From Rhizobium grahamii (GTDB lineage Bacteria > Pseudomonadota > Alphaproteobacteria > Rhizobiales > Rhizobiaceae), in contig NZ_CP043499.1 of the NCBI RefSeq assembly GCF_009498215.1, positions 1,562,001 to 1,626,000 of the forward strand: DNA of 64,000 bases. The letters are read 5' to 3'. The translations under genes and the position numbers were made by a program. Each line of letters opens with the position of its first letter. Within the stretch, counting starts at the first letter, position 1. Shown piece by piece: positions 8,572 through 16,981 of the stretch. The notes below the pieces were generated by a model. The model did no database searches, was not told where the DNA came from, and saw nothing but the letters and a program-made list of their open reading frames with translations.

Positions 8572-9299
8572 CGCTTGGCCTCCCAGCCAGGAACGAGCAC
8601 CAGCGAAAAATACGGAGCTTCGTCTTCAGCCCGATCGACAAGCCGCTGCATCGCGCCATTGACCATCGTCCCACGCTCGACGTAGACGGCCTCGTCAAGA
8701 CGGCCCGAGCGCTGAAGCGCCCGCCGGATCTTCGGCAGATTGCGCCCGACCTTCATGATGACCGCCGCCTGGGTATCGATAAGCCTGCGCTCCAGCTCGT
8801 CTTCCGCCATCGTGCCCGGGAGGACGCAGAGGACGTCATCACCCTGCACGATCGGTATGCCGGCCAGCGACCAGCATCCCGACATTGCGCTGATCCCCGG
8901 CACCACCTGCGTTGGGTAGCGGTTCGCCAGTCGCACGTGCAGATGCATGTAGGAGCCGTAAAAAAGCGGATCGCCTTCGCTCAGGATGACGACCGTCTTG
9001 CCGTCGTCGAGATGACCGGCAATCGTTTCTGCCGATTGCTCATAAAATGCGGTGATCTGATCGACATAAGCCGTCTCTGACTTATCGATCTCGGTCGTGA
9101 CCGGATAATAGAGTGGAACAAGCGTCGTGTCGGCTCGCAGCAGATGCTCGACCACGGCCCTCCCGTTGCCCGACCTGCCCTGCTTGGCAAAGTAAGCAAC
9201 GACATCGGCACTCTCAATCGCCTTGACGGCCTTGACCGTCAACAGCTCCGGATCGCCGGGGCCGGTGCCGACGCCGATGAGACAACCCTGACCGGTCAT
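8568..9299 (-). CDS. cobI: Precorrin-2 C20-methyltransferase CobI
   Basis: This 243-residue enzyme adds the C20 methyl group to precorrin-2 to give precorrin-3A, the committing step of the set found here. The signature is GCLIGVGTGPGDPELLTVKA, then VVILSEGDPLFYGSYMHLH and PTQVVPGISAMSGC, as in CobI/CbiL. Both ends overlap neighbours by four bases (ATGA), so cobH, cobI and cobJ form a translationally coupled block. Confidence 0.95.
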   Translation of the reverse strand: MTGQGCLIGVGTGPGDPELLTVKAVKAIESADVVAYFAKQGRSGNGRAVVEHLLRADTTLVPLYYPVTTEIDKSETAYVDQITAFYEQSAETIAGHLDDGKTVVILSEGDPLFYGSYMHLHVRLANRYPTQVVPGISAMSGCWSLAGIPIVQGDDVLCVLPGTMAEDELERRLIDTQAAVIMKVGRNLPKIRRALQRSGRLDEAVYVERGTMVNGAMQRLVDRAEDEAPYFSLVLVPGWEAKR

Positions 9300-9928
9300 A
9301 GTCCGGGCCTCGCCAGAGCGTTAAGCGCTGCGGCCGTCATGGCGCTCCCGCCCAGCCGCCCTCGGACGATGGCAAAGGGCACACCGTAGGAATTCTCGGC
9401 AAGAGCATCTTTCGATTCTGCGGCACCGACGAAGCCGACCGGCATCCCGATGATTGCAGCTGGCTTGGGTGCTCCGTCGCGAAGAAGCTCCAGCAAATGG
9501 AAGAGGGCCGTCGGCGCATTGCCGATCGCAACCACGCTTCCGGCGAGCCTGTCCAGCCAAAGATGAATGGCCGCGGCCGACCGCGTGTTTCCCGTCAGCT
9601 TTGCCAACTCGGCCGTGCGCGGGTCGTGCAGCGTGCACACGACGTCATTGTTAGCGGGCAAGCGAGCGCGCGTCACGCCATGAGCGACCATCTCGGCGTC
9701 GCAAAGGATCGGCGCACCGGCCTTCAAGGCATTGCGCGCATCGCCGACAAAGGTCGGAGAGAACAGGAAACGCTCGCTGGCTTCGACGAGGCCGCAGGCA
9801 TGGATCATGCGGACGGCAACATCTGCTTCCTGCTCCGAAAACCGGGCAAGATCCGCCTCTGCTCTGATGATCGCAAAAGATCGCTCGTATATTGCGTCGC
9901 CGCTATGGATATAATCGTACTCTGGCAT
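9296..9928 (-). CDS. cobH: Precorrin-8X methylmutase CobH
   Basis: This 210-residue enzyme moves the C11 methyl group to C12, turning precorrin-8X into hydrogenobyrinic acid. The sequence MPEYDYIHSGDAIYERSFAI and the catalytic-histidine region EMVAHGVTRARLP (about residues 85-97) identify it. I use the ATG at 9926-9928, two bases after the cobG stop, because the homologous part begins there; an upstream start at 9985 would add 19 unrelated residues inside cobG. Confidence 0.95.
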   Translation of the reverse strand: MPEYDYIHSGDAIYERSFAIIRAEADLARFSEQEADVAVRMIHACGLVEASERFLFSPTFVGDARNALKAGAPILCDAEMVAHGVTRARLPANNDVVCTLHDPRTAELAKLTGNTRSAAAIHLWLDRLAGSVVAIGNAPTALFHLLELLRDGAPKPAAIIGMPVGFVGAAESKDALAENSYGVPFAIVRGRLGGSAMTAAALNALARPGL

Positions 9929-9930
9929 TC

Positions 9931-11280
9931 CTATTCCTGTCGCAGCGCGCCCACGATGCGCTTCTTGCCGAGGCGCGCGAGGCACGAGGCGGTCGTTTCG
10001 CCGCCCTGTTTCTCCGCCTCTATGAGGCGCGCCAGCCTCTCTATAGCGGATTCGACGTCACCGCCAGCGATCAGTGCATCGGGCGGATCGGAAGCGCGAC
10101 CGGAAAGCACGACATGATAGCCGCCGTCAACACCGGCAAACGTCAGCGCGGCACGACGCTCGGCGCAGCCCTTGACGCATCCGGACATGTGAACCGCGAG
10201 CGAGCCATCGAGAATGCCCGGCCAGCGGTCGATCATGGCTTCGCCCAGCACACGCGTGTGATAATAGCCGGATGCACACGCTCCGGCTCCGGCGCAAGCC
10301 GCCATTTTGATCGACGGGTCATTCGCGTCAGTCGACAGACCATGACGCCGTGCTGCGTCTGCGACGGTATCGATATCGGACTTCGCCAGACCAGCAAGGA
10401 ACAGGCACCGACCGGGTCCCGGACGCAGGCTCTGAATGTTGAGGTGGCTGATATCGTCAACGAAGCCAATCAGATCGGCTGCCCGCATCTGGCCAAACCG
10501 GGCTCGCAGACCATAGGCAATTGCGGCGCTATCGATCTGCACGGGGCCGAGCGGAGCGTCCGGTGCAGCCAATATAACGGTCTCACTGCTTTCCTGTAAC
10601 GCCGGGAATGTCGCGTGCAATCGATCAGGCGGAATGTCGCGCCACCGCGCGCCGCCATTCTCGGCGAGGAACCGCAGCAGCTTTTCAAGACAGTCAACCG
10701 CCTCTCCGGCGTTTCCGAGGGCAACAGGGAGGGGCTTAGGTCCATCCGTATTGATCAAAACCAACCAGCGTTCCGGCCCAATCGCTTCCAGGCGAATGTC
10801 GGCGGGCACGGCGGAGAGTCCGAACGGACCACCGCCATCGATGACGATGGAGAGTTTTGCTGCAAGCTTTTTCGAATCCAGCAGGGCAGTCAGTCGCTGT
10901 CTCACCAAGTCTTCGAGCGCGGCGGCGTTGGCGTTTTCATGAAAGAGCCCATGGAGCGGTGGCAGTTCGATCGCCGGTCCTTTCGGAATCTCGATCGCCG
11001 CCTCGTGCAGTGCCGCCGCCAGCGGTCCGATCCTCTCAGGGGTCAGGCCGCGAATTTGAATGCTGCCGCGCGCTGTGATTTCAAGAAGCCCGTTGCCGAA
11101 CCGGAGCGCGGCTTCTCCCAATGCCCGACACTGTTGAAGCGTGAGAACGCCATGCCGAGAGCGCAGACGCACCAGCAGCCCATCACCCGTCTGCATTGGC
11201 TCGGCCAAGCTGGGACACGCCCCCCTTCGCGATGCGGCGACAACACCAGCGTCTGTATGATGGCTCTGCGCGCTCGCCAT
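9931..11280 (-). CDS. cobG: Precorrin-3B synthase CobG
   Basis: This 449-residue enzyme is the O2-dependent iron-sulfur monooxygenase that turns precorrin-3A into precorrin-3B, the hallmark of the aerobic pathway. It has the nitrite/sulfite-reductase-like fold: an N-terminal ferredoxin-like half (LLVRLRSRHGVLTLQQCRAL) and the 4Fe-4S cysteines C329, C335, C368 and C372 (CAGAGACASG and MSGCVKGC). Near the N-terminus is ACPSLAEPMQTGDGLLVR, as in other CobG proteins. It lies between cobF and cobH on the minus strand. Confidence 0.94.
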   Translation of the reverse strand: MASAQSHHTDAGVVAASRRGACPSLAEPMQTGDGLLVRLRSRHGVLTLQQCRALGEAALRFGNGLLEITARGSIQIRGLTPERIGPLAAALHEAAIEIPKGPAIELPPLHGLFHENANAAALEDLVRQRLTALLDSKKLAAKLSIVIDGGGPFGLSAVPADIRLEAIGPERWLVLINTDGPKPLPVALGNAGEAVDCLEKLLRFLAENGGARWRDIPPDRLHATFPALQESSETVILAAPDAPLGPVQIDSAAIAYGLRARFGQMRAADLIGFVDDISHLNIQSLRPGPGRCLFLAGLAKSDIDTVADAARRHGLSTDANDPSIKMAACAGAGACASGYYHTRVLGEAMIDRWPGILDGSLAVHMSGCVKGCAERRAALTFAGVDGGYHVVLSGRASDPPDALIAGGDVESAIERLARLIEAEKQGGETTASCLARLGKKRIVGALRQE

Positions 11281-11312
11281 GTCAGCAAGCTCCGGACGGA
11301 GGGCAGCGCGGG

Positions 11313-12080
11313 TCAGAGTTCTTCAAGATCCCGCCCCTTCCGCAGCAGGTAGATATCCATGATCCAGCCGTGGCGCTGTCTGGCCTCGGCGCGCGCCTTC
11401 AGGATTTCCTCGGCGACATCACCCAACCGTCCGGAGACGATGATTTCGTCCTCCGTTCCGAGGTAGGCGCCCCAGAAGATCTCCGCATCAGGCTCGTCGA
11501 TCTTGCGAAAGGACTGGTCGCCATCGAGCATCACGACCGTCGATTCCGATTGCAGGCCAAGCTCCGAAAGACGCCGTCCCGTCGTGATCTCCACAGGCTT
11601 GCCGACATGGTTGAGGGGTATGCGATGGCTTGCCGTCAGCGCCTGGACGCTCGTTATGCCGGGAACGACGCTATAGTCGAATTCGATCACCATTCGCTCC
11701 CTGGCCCGTTCGATGATGCGGATCGTGCTGTCGTAGAGGCTCGGATCGCCCCAAACCAGAAAGGCGCCGGCACCGTTCGGCGGAAGGCTGAGAATCAGCT
11801 CGACATAGCTATCGGCGAGCGAGGCATGCCATTCGGCTACGCCCTGGACGTAGCTTCGCCCTTCCGTCTGACGTTTTGGAACCTCGTAGTCGATGATCGA
11901 GCATCGAGGGTTGGAAATGTAGCGCTCGCAGATCTCTCTGCGCACGGACACCAGCCCTTCTTTACCCTCGCCCTTCGTCGGGAGAAACACAGCATCGGCC
12001 GCATTCATCGCGTTGATCGCCTGAATGGTAACGTGTTCCGGATTTCCGGTCCCGATGCCGATGATGTGAATATGCCGCAA
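11313..12080 (-). CDS. cobF: Precorrin-6A synthase (deacetylating) CobF
   Basis: This 255-residue class III methyltransferase methylates C1 of precorrin-5 with loss of acetate, giving precorrin-6A. Motifs are HIHIIGIGTGNPEHVTIQAI, GAFLVWGDPSLYDSTIRIIE and VVPGITSVQALTASHRIPLN. It is the first gene of the minus-strand cobF-G-H-I-J run, 32 bases before cobG. Its 5' region (12081-12258) is shared with a divergent catabolic operon. I did not find a convincing cobalamin riboswitch there. Confidence 0.94.
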   Translation of the reverse strand: MRHIHIIGIGTGNPEHVTIQAINAMNAADAVFLPTKGEGKEGLVSVRREICERYISNPRCSIIDYEVPKRQTEGRSYVQGVAEWHASLADSYVELILSLPPNGAGAFLVWGDPSLYDSTIRIIERARERMVIEFDYSVVPGITSVQALTASHRIPLNHVGKPVEITTGRRLSELGLQSESTVVMLDGDQSFRKIDEPDAEIFWGAYLGTEDEIIVSGRLGDVAEEILKARAEARQRHGWIMDIYLLRKGRDLEEL

Positions 12081-12225
12081 ATGTCCGGTCCTTGGTCGAT
12101 CTGTCCCCGTATCTGAAACAGCCGAGCCAACTTCGCAAGAGAGGACCCGTGATTTGGCCGGATATTGGGCCCTTCCCGTCGCCTGAACCCGTCCACATCA
12201 TCGTGGCAGTTTAGATATTTACAAC

Positions 12226-12243
12226 TAACATGTCAGTCTGTTA
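12226..12243. promoter_or_regulatory. Inverted repeat, candidate GntR operator
   Basis: TAACA at 12226-12230 and TGTTA at 12239-12243 form a perfect inverted repeat around eight bases, between divergent cobF and the DHDPS-family gene. Spacing and symmetry suit a GntR/FadR dimer, and such a regulator is encoded at 13164-13841 in the same operon. The link is inferred from position. Confidence 0.45.
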
Positions 12244-12267
12244 CATCTAACCCGTCAATTGGGAGGA

Positions 12268-13158
12268 ATGAAGTTGACTGAGAAATTCGGGCTGTCCGTT
12301 GCGCTTGCCACGCCGTTTGACGCCAATGGTGACATCGACGTCGACGCGATGATCGCACAGGCGAAACGAAGCCTTGCAGCCGGATGTGCAAGCGTCACCC
12401 TGTTCGGCACGACGGGCGAGGGCTGCTCCGTCGGCACCCAGGAACGGGAACGCATTCTTGCAGCCCTCATCGGTTCCGGCATCCAGCCTCGAAACATTGT
12501 CATGGGCGTGCTGGTCGACGCTGCCGAAGACGCTGCCGCACAAACCGGCCATGCGCTGTCGCAAGGCGTACGCAACATCCTGCTCGCCCCGCCATCCTAC
12601 TTCAAGAATGTCAGCGATGACGGACTGTTCAATTGGTTCTCCGCGGTGTTCGCGATCCTCGGCGACAAGGCGCGCGACATCATCGTCTACAACATCCCTT
12701 CCGTAACCATGGTGCCGTTGACAGTCTCGCTGATTGGCCGCCTTCGCAACGCCTTTCCGGCCGTGGTTACCGGCGTCAAGGATTCGTCAGGCGACTGGCC
12801 GTTCACCGAAACGCTTCTCAAGGCGCATGGAGACCTCATCATCCTGATCGGCGATGAGCGGCATCTTGCGAAAGGTGTGAGGCTCGGCGGCCAAGGCGCC
12901 ATATCCGGGATGGCGAACTTCCTTCCCCACGAAGTCAGGGCGATGGCCGAAGAGGGCACGGACGACGCCCGGATCGAGGACTTCGTTCTGGAGCTTCTGA
13001 AATACCCCGTCACGGCAGCGGTCAAGGTCATGGTGGCCCAGCTTACCGGCGATGACGTCTGGCTTACGGTTCGCCCGCCGCTCGTTTCAATATCCGAAGG
13101 GGGACAAGAACAGCTTGCTCTTGCCTTCGATTCACTTTTCCGCTCCAAAGCAGCATAG
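12268..13158 (+). CDS. DHDPS/DapA-family lyase or aldolase
   Basis: This is a cytoplasmic TIM-barrel class I aldolase of the dihydrodipicolinate synthase/N-acetylneuraminate lyase family, about 296 residues. Visible are the pyruvate-binding loop GTTGEG (48-53), Tyr141 (IIVYNIPS) and the Schiff-base Lys171 (GVKDSSGD). The ribosome site GGGAGG ends one base before the ATG at 12268 but sits seven bases before the TTG at 12274, so TTG may be the real start (two residues shorter). It is followed by a GntR regulator, a sugar ABC importer and a sugar kinase. A role as a 2-keto-sugar-acid aldolase in that pathway is more likely than lysine synthesis, but the substrate is not shown by the sequence. 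Confidence 0.85.
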   Translation: MKLTEKFGLSVALATPFDANGDIDVDAMIAQAKRSLAAGCASVTLFGTTGEGCSVGTQERERILAALIGSGIQPRNIVMGVLVDAAEDAAAQTGHALSQGVRNILLAPPSYFKNVSDDGLFNWFSAVFAILGDKARDIIVYNIPSVTMVPLTVSLIGRLRNAFPAVVTGVKDSSGDWPFTETLLKAHGDLIILIGDERHLAKGVRLGGQGAISGMANFLPHEVRAMAEEGTDDARIEDFVLELLKYPVTAAVKVMVAQLTGDDVWLTVRPPLVSISEGGQEQLALAFDSLFRSKAA

Positions 13159-13163
13159 GCGCC

Positions 13164-13841
13164 ATGTACGAGGGTGAGCCGATGGACGGAACGGACGAAC
13201 AGCCGACACTGCGGGAAAAGGCGTATGAGAGCTTCACACGCCACCTGCTCGCGCGCGACGTCCGTCCCGGTCAGTTCGTCTCCCAGCGCCGGCTTGTCGA
13301 GCTGACGGGCCTGACACTTGCGGCGATCCGCGAACTCATTCCCCGTCTCGAGGCGGAAGGGTTGATCAAGACGGTCCCGCAGCGCGGTCTGCAGATTGCC
13401 CACATCGACCTGAACCTCATTCGCGAGGCCTTTCAGTTGCGTCTTTTCCTGGAGAAGGAGGCGGTGGCGCTGTTCACACGCTCCGCGTCCGACGAGGCGA
13501 TCGCGAAGCTCGTGAAGCAGCATCGCGACATCGCTGATGCGATCGCCAATGGCGACGCGTCGCACGAACTGGAAGTCCGCGCCCAGGTCGTCGACTGGGG
13601 CATGCACGACGCCTTCATCGACGCACTGGGAAACACGATCATTTCCAATGCCTATCGGGTCAACTCGATCAAGATGCGCCTGATCAGCCAAGAGCGCTTC
13701 CGCATCGACGGTCGCGTTGGTCCTGTCATGGGAGAGCACTTGAAGGTTCTGGAAGCAATCGAGCGGCGATCGGCAGAGGACGCCGTCAGCAATCTCGCCG
13801 CGCACATCAACCACGCGAGGGATCGCGCACTGAGGATCTAG
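13164..13841 (+). CDS. GntR-family (FCD subfamily) transcription regulator
   Basis: This is a regulator of 225 residues. An N-terminal winged helix-turn-helix (about 15-80: LREKAYESFTRHLLARDVRP, LTLAAIRELIPRLEAEGLIK) is followed by an all-helical FCD ligand-binding domain (about 90-220: FQLRLFLEKEAVALF, HDAFIDALGNTIISNAY, MGEHLKVLEAIE). The FCD domain binds small organic acids or sugar acids in known members. The start at 13164 has a poor ribosome site; the ATG at 13182 has GAGGG seven bases upstream and may be correct. It sits between the lyase and binding-protein genes and probably controls this operon, perhaps through the inverted repeat at 12226-12243. Confidence 0.88.
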   Translation: MYEGEPMDGTDEQPTLREKAYESFTRHLLARDVRPGQFVSQRRLVELTGLTLAAIRELIPRLEAEGLIKTVPQRGLQIAHIDLNLIREAFQLRLFLEKEAVALFTRSASDEAIAKLVKQHRDIADAIANGDASHELEVRAQVVDWGMHDAFIDALGNTIISNAYRVNSIKMRLISQERFRIDGRVGPVMGEHLKVLEAIERRSAEDAVSNLAAHINHARDRALRI

Positions 13842-13893
13842 TTCATAACAAGCCGGAGATGAGGAGATCGACGGCAACAAGAGGAGGAGTTAC

Positions 13894-15225
13894 ATGCCAT
13901 CATCATTTTTGAACCCGACCCGGCGCGGCTTTCTCGCCGGCAGCGCGGCACTCGGCGCCAGCACCCTCGCCGGCCTCCGCCCGGCTGCCGCCGCTGTTGA
14001 CTGGAAGCGCTTTTCCGGCACGACGCTGGAAGTCAACCTGGTCAAGAGCCCGCGCAGCGAAACGCTGATCAAGTATCTCTCCGAATTCGAAGAACTGACC
14101 GGCATCAAGGTCAACGCCGAGGCAACACCCGAGCAGCAGCAGCGCCAGAAGACCACGATTGAATTGAGCTCCGGCAAGCCGAGCTTCGACGTCGTGCATA
14201 TGAGCTACCACGTCCAGAAGCGCCAATTCGAAAAGGGCGGCTGGCTTGCGGATATCAGCGGTTTCCTGAAGGATCCGTCGCTCACCGATCCGTCTCTCGT
14301 CGAAGGCGACTTCGCGGAGGCCGGCATGACCTTCGCAAAGGACAGCGATGGCGTGCTGCGCTCCCTGCCCTTCTCGGTCGACTACTGGATCATCTACTGG
14401 AACAAGGCGCTCTTCGAAAAGAAAGGGCTTTCCTATCCGACCACCTTCGATGAACTGGCAAGCGCCGCCGAGGCACTGACCGATCCATCGGCGGGCACCT
14501 ACGGTTTCGTTGCACGCGGGCTGAAGAACGCCAACACGCCCGTCTGGACGACCCTGCTTCTCGGCCATGGATCGAGCCCGCTCGGGCCGGATGGCAAGCT
14601 GCGCACCAACTCCGAAGAGGCGATCGAAGCCGCCAAGCTCTACCAGCGCTTGATGACCAAGGCAGCACCTCCCGGCGTATCAGGCTTCAACTGGGCTGAA
14701 GCCCAATCCGCCTTCCTGCAGGGCAAGATCGGCATGTGGCTTGATGGCGTCGGCTTCGCACCGCCGATCGAAAACCCAGAGAAGTCCCGTGTCGTCGGCC
14801 AGGTCGGCTACGGCGTCATGCCAAAGGGCCCGAAGGCTCAGGCCGCCGCGACGACAGGAGACGGCCTCGGCGTGGTCGCCGCCAGCCAGAAGAAGGAAGC
14901 AGCCTATCTCTTCTGCCAGTGGGCCATTTCCCACGAGATGGGTGCGCGTCTGTTGCAGGCCGGCGCCGGCGTTCCGTTCCGGCAGTCCGTTCTTGATGAT
15001 GCGAAGGTACGCGAAGGCGTCAAGATGCCGTCGGCCTGGCTCGATGCCGTTGCAGGCTCGGCCAAGGTGTCGCAGCTGGCACTGCCCGTTATCATCCCGG
15101 TCACGGAGTTCCGCGACATCTATGGCGTCGGCCTGACCAACATGATCGGCGGCGCCGACCCTGCGGCGGAGCTGAAGAATGCCACGGCTCAGTTCGAGCC
15201 AGTTCTGGCACGAAGCGAGGGATAA
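13894..15225 (+). CDS. Sugar ABC transporter solute-binding protein, Tat-exported
   Basis: This is a 443-residue periplasmic binding protein of SBP family 1. The N-terminus has a twin-arginine motif (TRRGFLAGSAALGAS) and a likely cut after RPAAA, so it is exported folded by Tat. The mature part shows the family pattern (LVKSPRSETLIKYLSEFEEL, FDVVHMSYHVQKRQFEKGGW, YWIIYWNKALFEKKGL). A GAGGAG ribosome site precedes the ATG. Its stop shares one base with the first permease start. Confidence 0.9.
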   Translation: MPSSFLNPTRRGFLAGSAALGASTLAGLRPAAAAVDWKRFSGTTLEVNLVKSPRSETLIKYLSEFEELTGIKVNAEATPEQQQRQKTTIELSSGKPSFDVVHMSYHVQKRQFEKGGWLADISGFLKDPSLTDPSLVEGDFAEAGMTFAKDSDGVLRSLPFSVDYWIIYWNKALFEKKGLSYPTTFDELASAAEALTDPSAGTYGFVARGLKNANTPVWTTLLLGHGSSPLGPDGKLRTNSEEAIEAAKLYQRLMTKAAPPGVSGFNWAEAQSAFLQGKIGMWLDGVGFAPPIENPEKSRVVGQVGYGVMPKGPKAQAAATTGDGLGVVAASQKKEAAYLFCQWAISHEMGARLLQAGAGVPFRQSVLDDAKVREGVKMPSAWLDAVAGSAKVSQLALPVIIPVTEFRDIYGVGLTNMIGGADPAAELKNATAQFEPVLARSEG

Positions 15226-16166
15226 TGGCTTCGGTGAGCATGGAAACCACAGCCGCGGTCAAGGCCGCGGCGAAACAGCGGAGCAAACCGGGCCGGTTTG
15301 TTCCCAACTATTGGCCTTTTGTCATTCCCGCTCTGGTCGTTGTGGCGGCTGTGATCGTCTTCCCCTGGGTCTTCACGCTCTGGATGAGTGTCAACAGCTG
15401 GACACTGGGCCAGGCTCAGGTCTTCGCCGGGTTGGACAACTATCTCCGCCTGGCGGTTGACCTGCGTTTCTGGGAATCGCTGTGGCATACCGTGCTCTAT
15501 ACGACCCTGTCGGTTGTCGCTCCCCTATTTTTGGGGACACTGGCAGCACTCATCTTCGACGCGCAGTTTCCGTTCCGCGGTCTTCTGCGTGGCGTATTCG
15601 TAATGCCGATGATGGCGACTCCGGTCGCTATCGCCCTCGTCTGGACGATGATGTTTCATCCGCAACTCGGCGTCCTGAATTACCTGCTATCCTTCATAGG
15701 CATCGGGCCGCAGGAGTGGATCTACAACCAGAAGAGCGTCATTCCCTCGCTGGTGCTGGTTGAGACCTGGCAATGGACGCCGCTTGTGATGCTGATCGTG
15801 CTCGGCGGACTCGCTGCCGTGCCGCGCGAGCCCTATGAAAGCGCTGAGATCGACGGCGCAAATGTCTGGCAGAAATTCCGCTACCTGACATTGCCGATGA
15901 TCGCGCCGTTCCTGATGATCGCGGTCATCATCCGCAGCATCGATGCGGTCAAGAGCTTCGACATCATCTATGCGATGACACAAGGCGGCCCGGGCACTGC
16001 CTCGGAGACCATCAATATCTATCTCTACAACACGGCCTTTTCCTACTACGACATCGGATATGGCTCGGCCATGGCCGTCATCTTCTTCGTGCTGATCGTC
16101 ATGCTCTCCTTCATTCTGCTGAAGGTCAAGCAGCGCGCCAACTGGTCCGACGGGGAGACACGCTAA
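15225..16166 (+). CDS. Sugar ABC transporter permease (MalF type)
   Basis: This is an inner-membrane permease of 313 residues with six predicted membrane segments, the first at about 27-50. The EAA loop that docks the ATPase is visible (EPYESAEIDGANVWQKFRYL, about 204-223). It overlaps the binding-protein stop and the next permease start by one or a few bases, showing tight coupling. The substrate is unknown. Confidence 0.9.
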   Translation: MASVSMETTAAVKAAAKQRSKPGRFVPNYWPFVIPALVVVAAVIVFPWVFTLWMSVNSWTLGQAQVFAGLDNYLRLAVDLRFWESLWHTVLYTTLSVVAPLFLGTLAALIFDAQFPFRGLLRGVFVMPMMATPVAIALVWTMMFHPQLGVLNYLLSFIGIGPQEWIYNQKSVIPSLVLVETWQWTPLVMLIVLGGLAAVPREPYESAEIDGANVWQKFRYLTLPMIAPFLMIAVIIRSIDAVKSFDIIYAMTQGGPGTASETINIYLYNTAFSYYDIGYGSAMAVIFFVLIVMLSFILLKVKQRANWSDGETR

Positions 16167-16981
16167 TGAAGCGCAAGGCACTCGATCGGCTTGGACTTTT
16201 GTTCGTGGCACTGGTGATGGTCTCGCCGGTGATCCTGTTCTTCCTCTGGATGATCTCGCTGTCTTTGAAGTACGAGATCGACAACGGCGCCTATCCGCCG
16301 ATCTTCATCCCAGAACGCTTCGCATGGTCGAACTACATCAAGGTGTTCGAGGAGAACAACTTCTTCCTCTATCTCTGGAATTCGGTGCTGGTGACGGGGG
16401 CGGCAACACTGCTCGCACTTCTGATCGGCGTTCCGGCCGGCTACGGCATAGCCCGCCTGAAGGCCGAGAAATCGGCGGTCGTCATCATGATCGCCCGCAT
16501 GACACCCGGCCTCTCTTTCTTGATCCCGCTCTTCCTGCTCTTCCAATGGCTAAACCTGCTTGGCACGCTTTGGCCCCAGATCATTATCCACCTGGTCGTG
16601 ACCGTCCCGATCGTCGTCTGGATCATGATCGGCTACTTCGAAACGACGCCGATGGAGCTCGAAGAGGCCGCGAGCATCGACGGGGCGACGCCCTGGCAGG
16701 TCTTCCGGCTGGTCGCGCTGCCGATCGCGCGGCCGGGCATCGTGGTCGCCTTCATCCTGTCGGTCATTTTTTCCTGGAACAACTTCGTCTTCGGCATCGT
16801 GCTTGCGAGCCGGGAAACGCGCACCTTGCCGGTCGCGGTCTACAACATGCTTTCGTTCGAGCAGGTCAGCTGGGGACCGCTGGCCGCAGCGGCCCTTATC
16901 GTGACGCTGCCTGTGTTGATCCTGACGGTCTTCGCGCAGCGGCAGATCGTTGCCGGTCTTACCGCAGGTGCCGTGAAGTGA
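16166..16981 (+). CDS. Sugar ABC transporter permease (MalG type)
   Basis: This 271-residue permease partners the preceding one. It has six hydrophobic segments (first LGLLFVALVMVSPVILFFLW) and an EAA loop (MELEEAASIDGATPWQVFRL, about 164-183). The start ATG overlaps the previous stop (TAATG). The next gene starts four bases before its end (GTGA). No ATPase gene is present in this operon. Confidence 0.9.
   Translation: MKRKALDRLGLLFVALVMVSPVILFFLWMISLSLKYEIDNGAYPPIFIPERFAWSNYIKVFEENNFFLYLWNSVLVTGAATLLALLIGVPAGYGIARLKAEKSAVVIMIARMTPGLSFLIPLFLLFQWLNLLGTLWPQIIIHLVVTVPIVVWIMIGYFETTPMELEEAASIDGATPWQVFRLVALPIARPGIVVAFILSVIFSWNNFVFGIVLASRETRTLPVAVYNMLSFEQVSWGPLAAAALIVTLPVLILTVFAQRQIVAGLTAGAVK

Noticed and set aside
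12081-12258. Cobalamin riboswitch before cobF
   Set aside because: The minus-strand leader has GC-rich hairpins but no recognisable B12-box or conserved core, so I do not call it.
16324-16977. Longer N-terminus of the PfkB kinase
   Set aside because: The extra part reads through the MalG-type permease in another frame; the kinase domain begins at the GTG at 16978.
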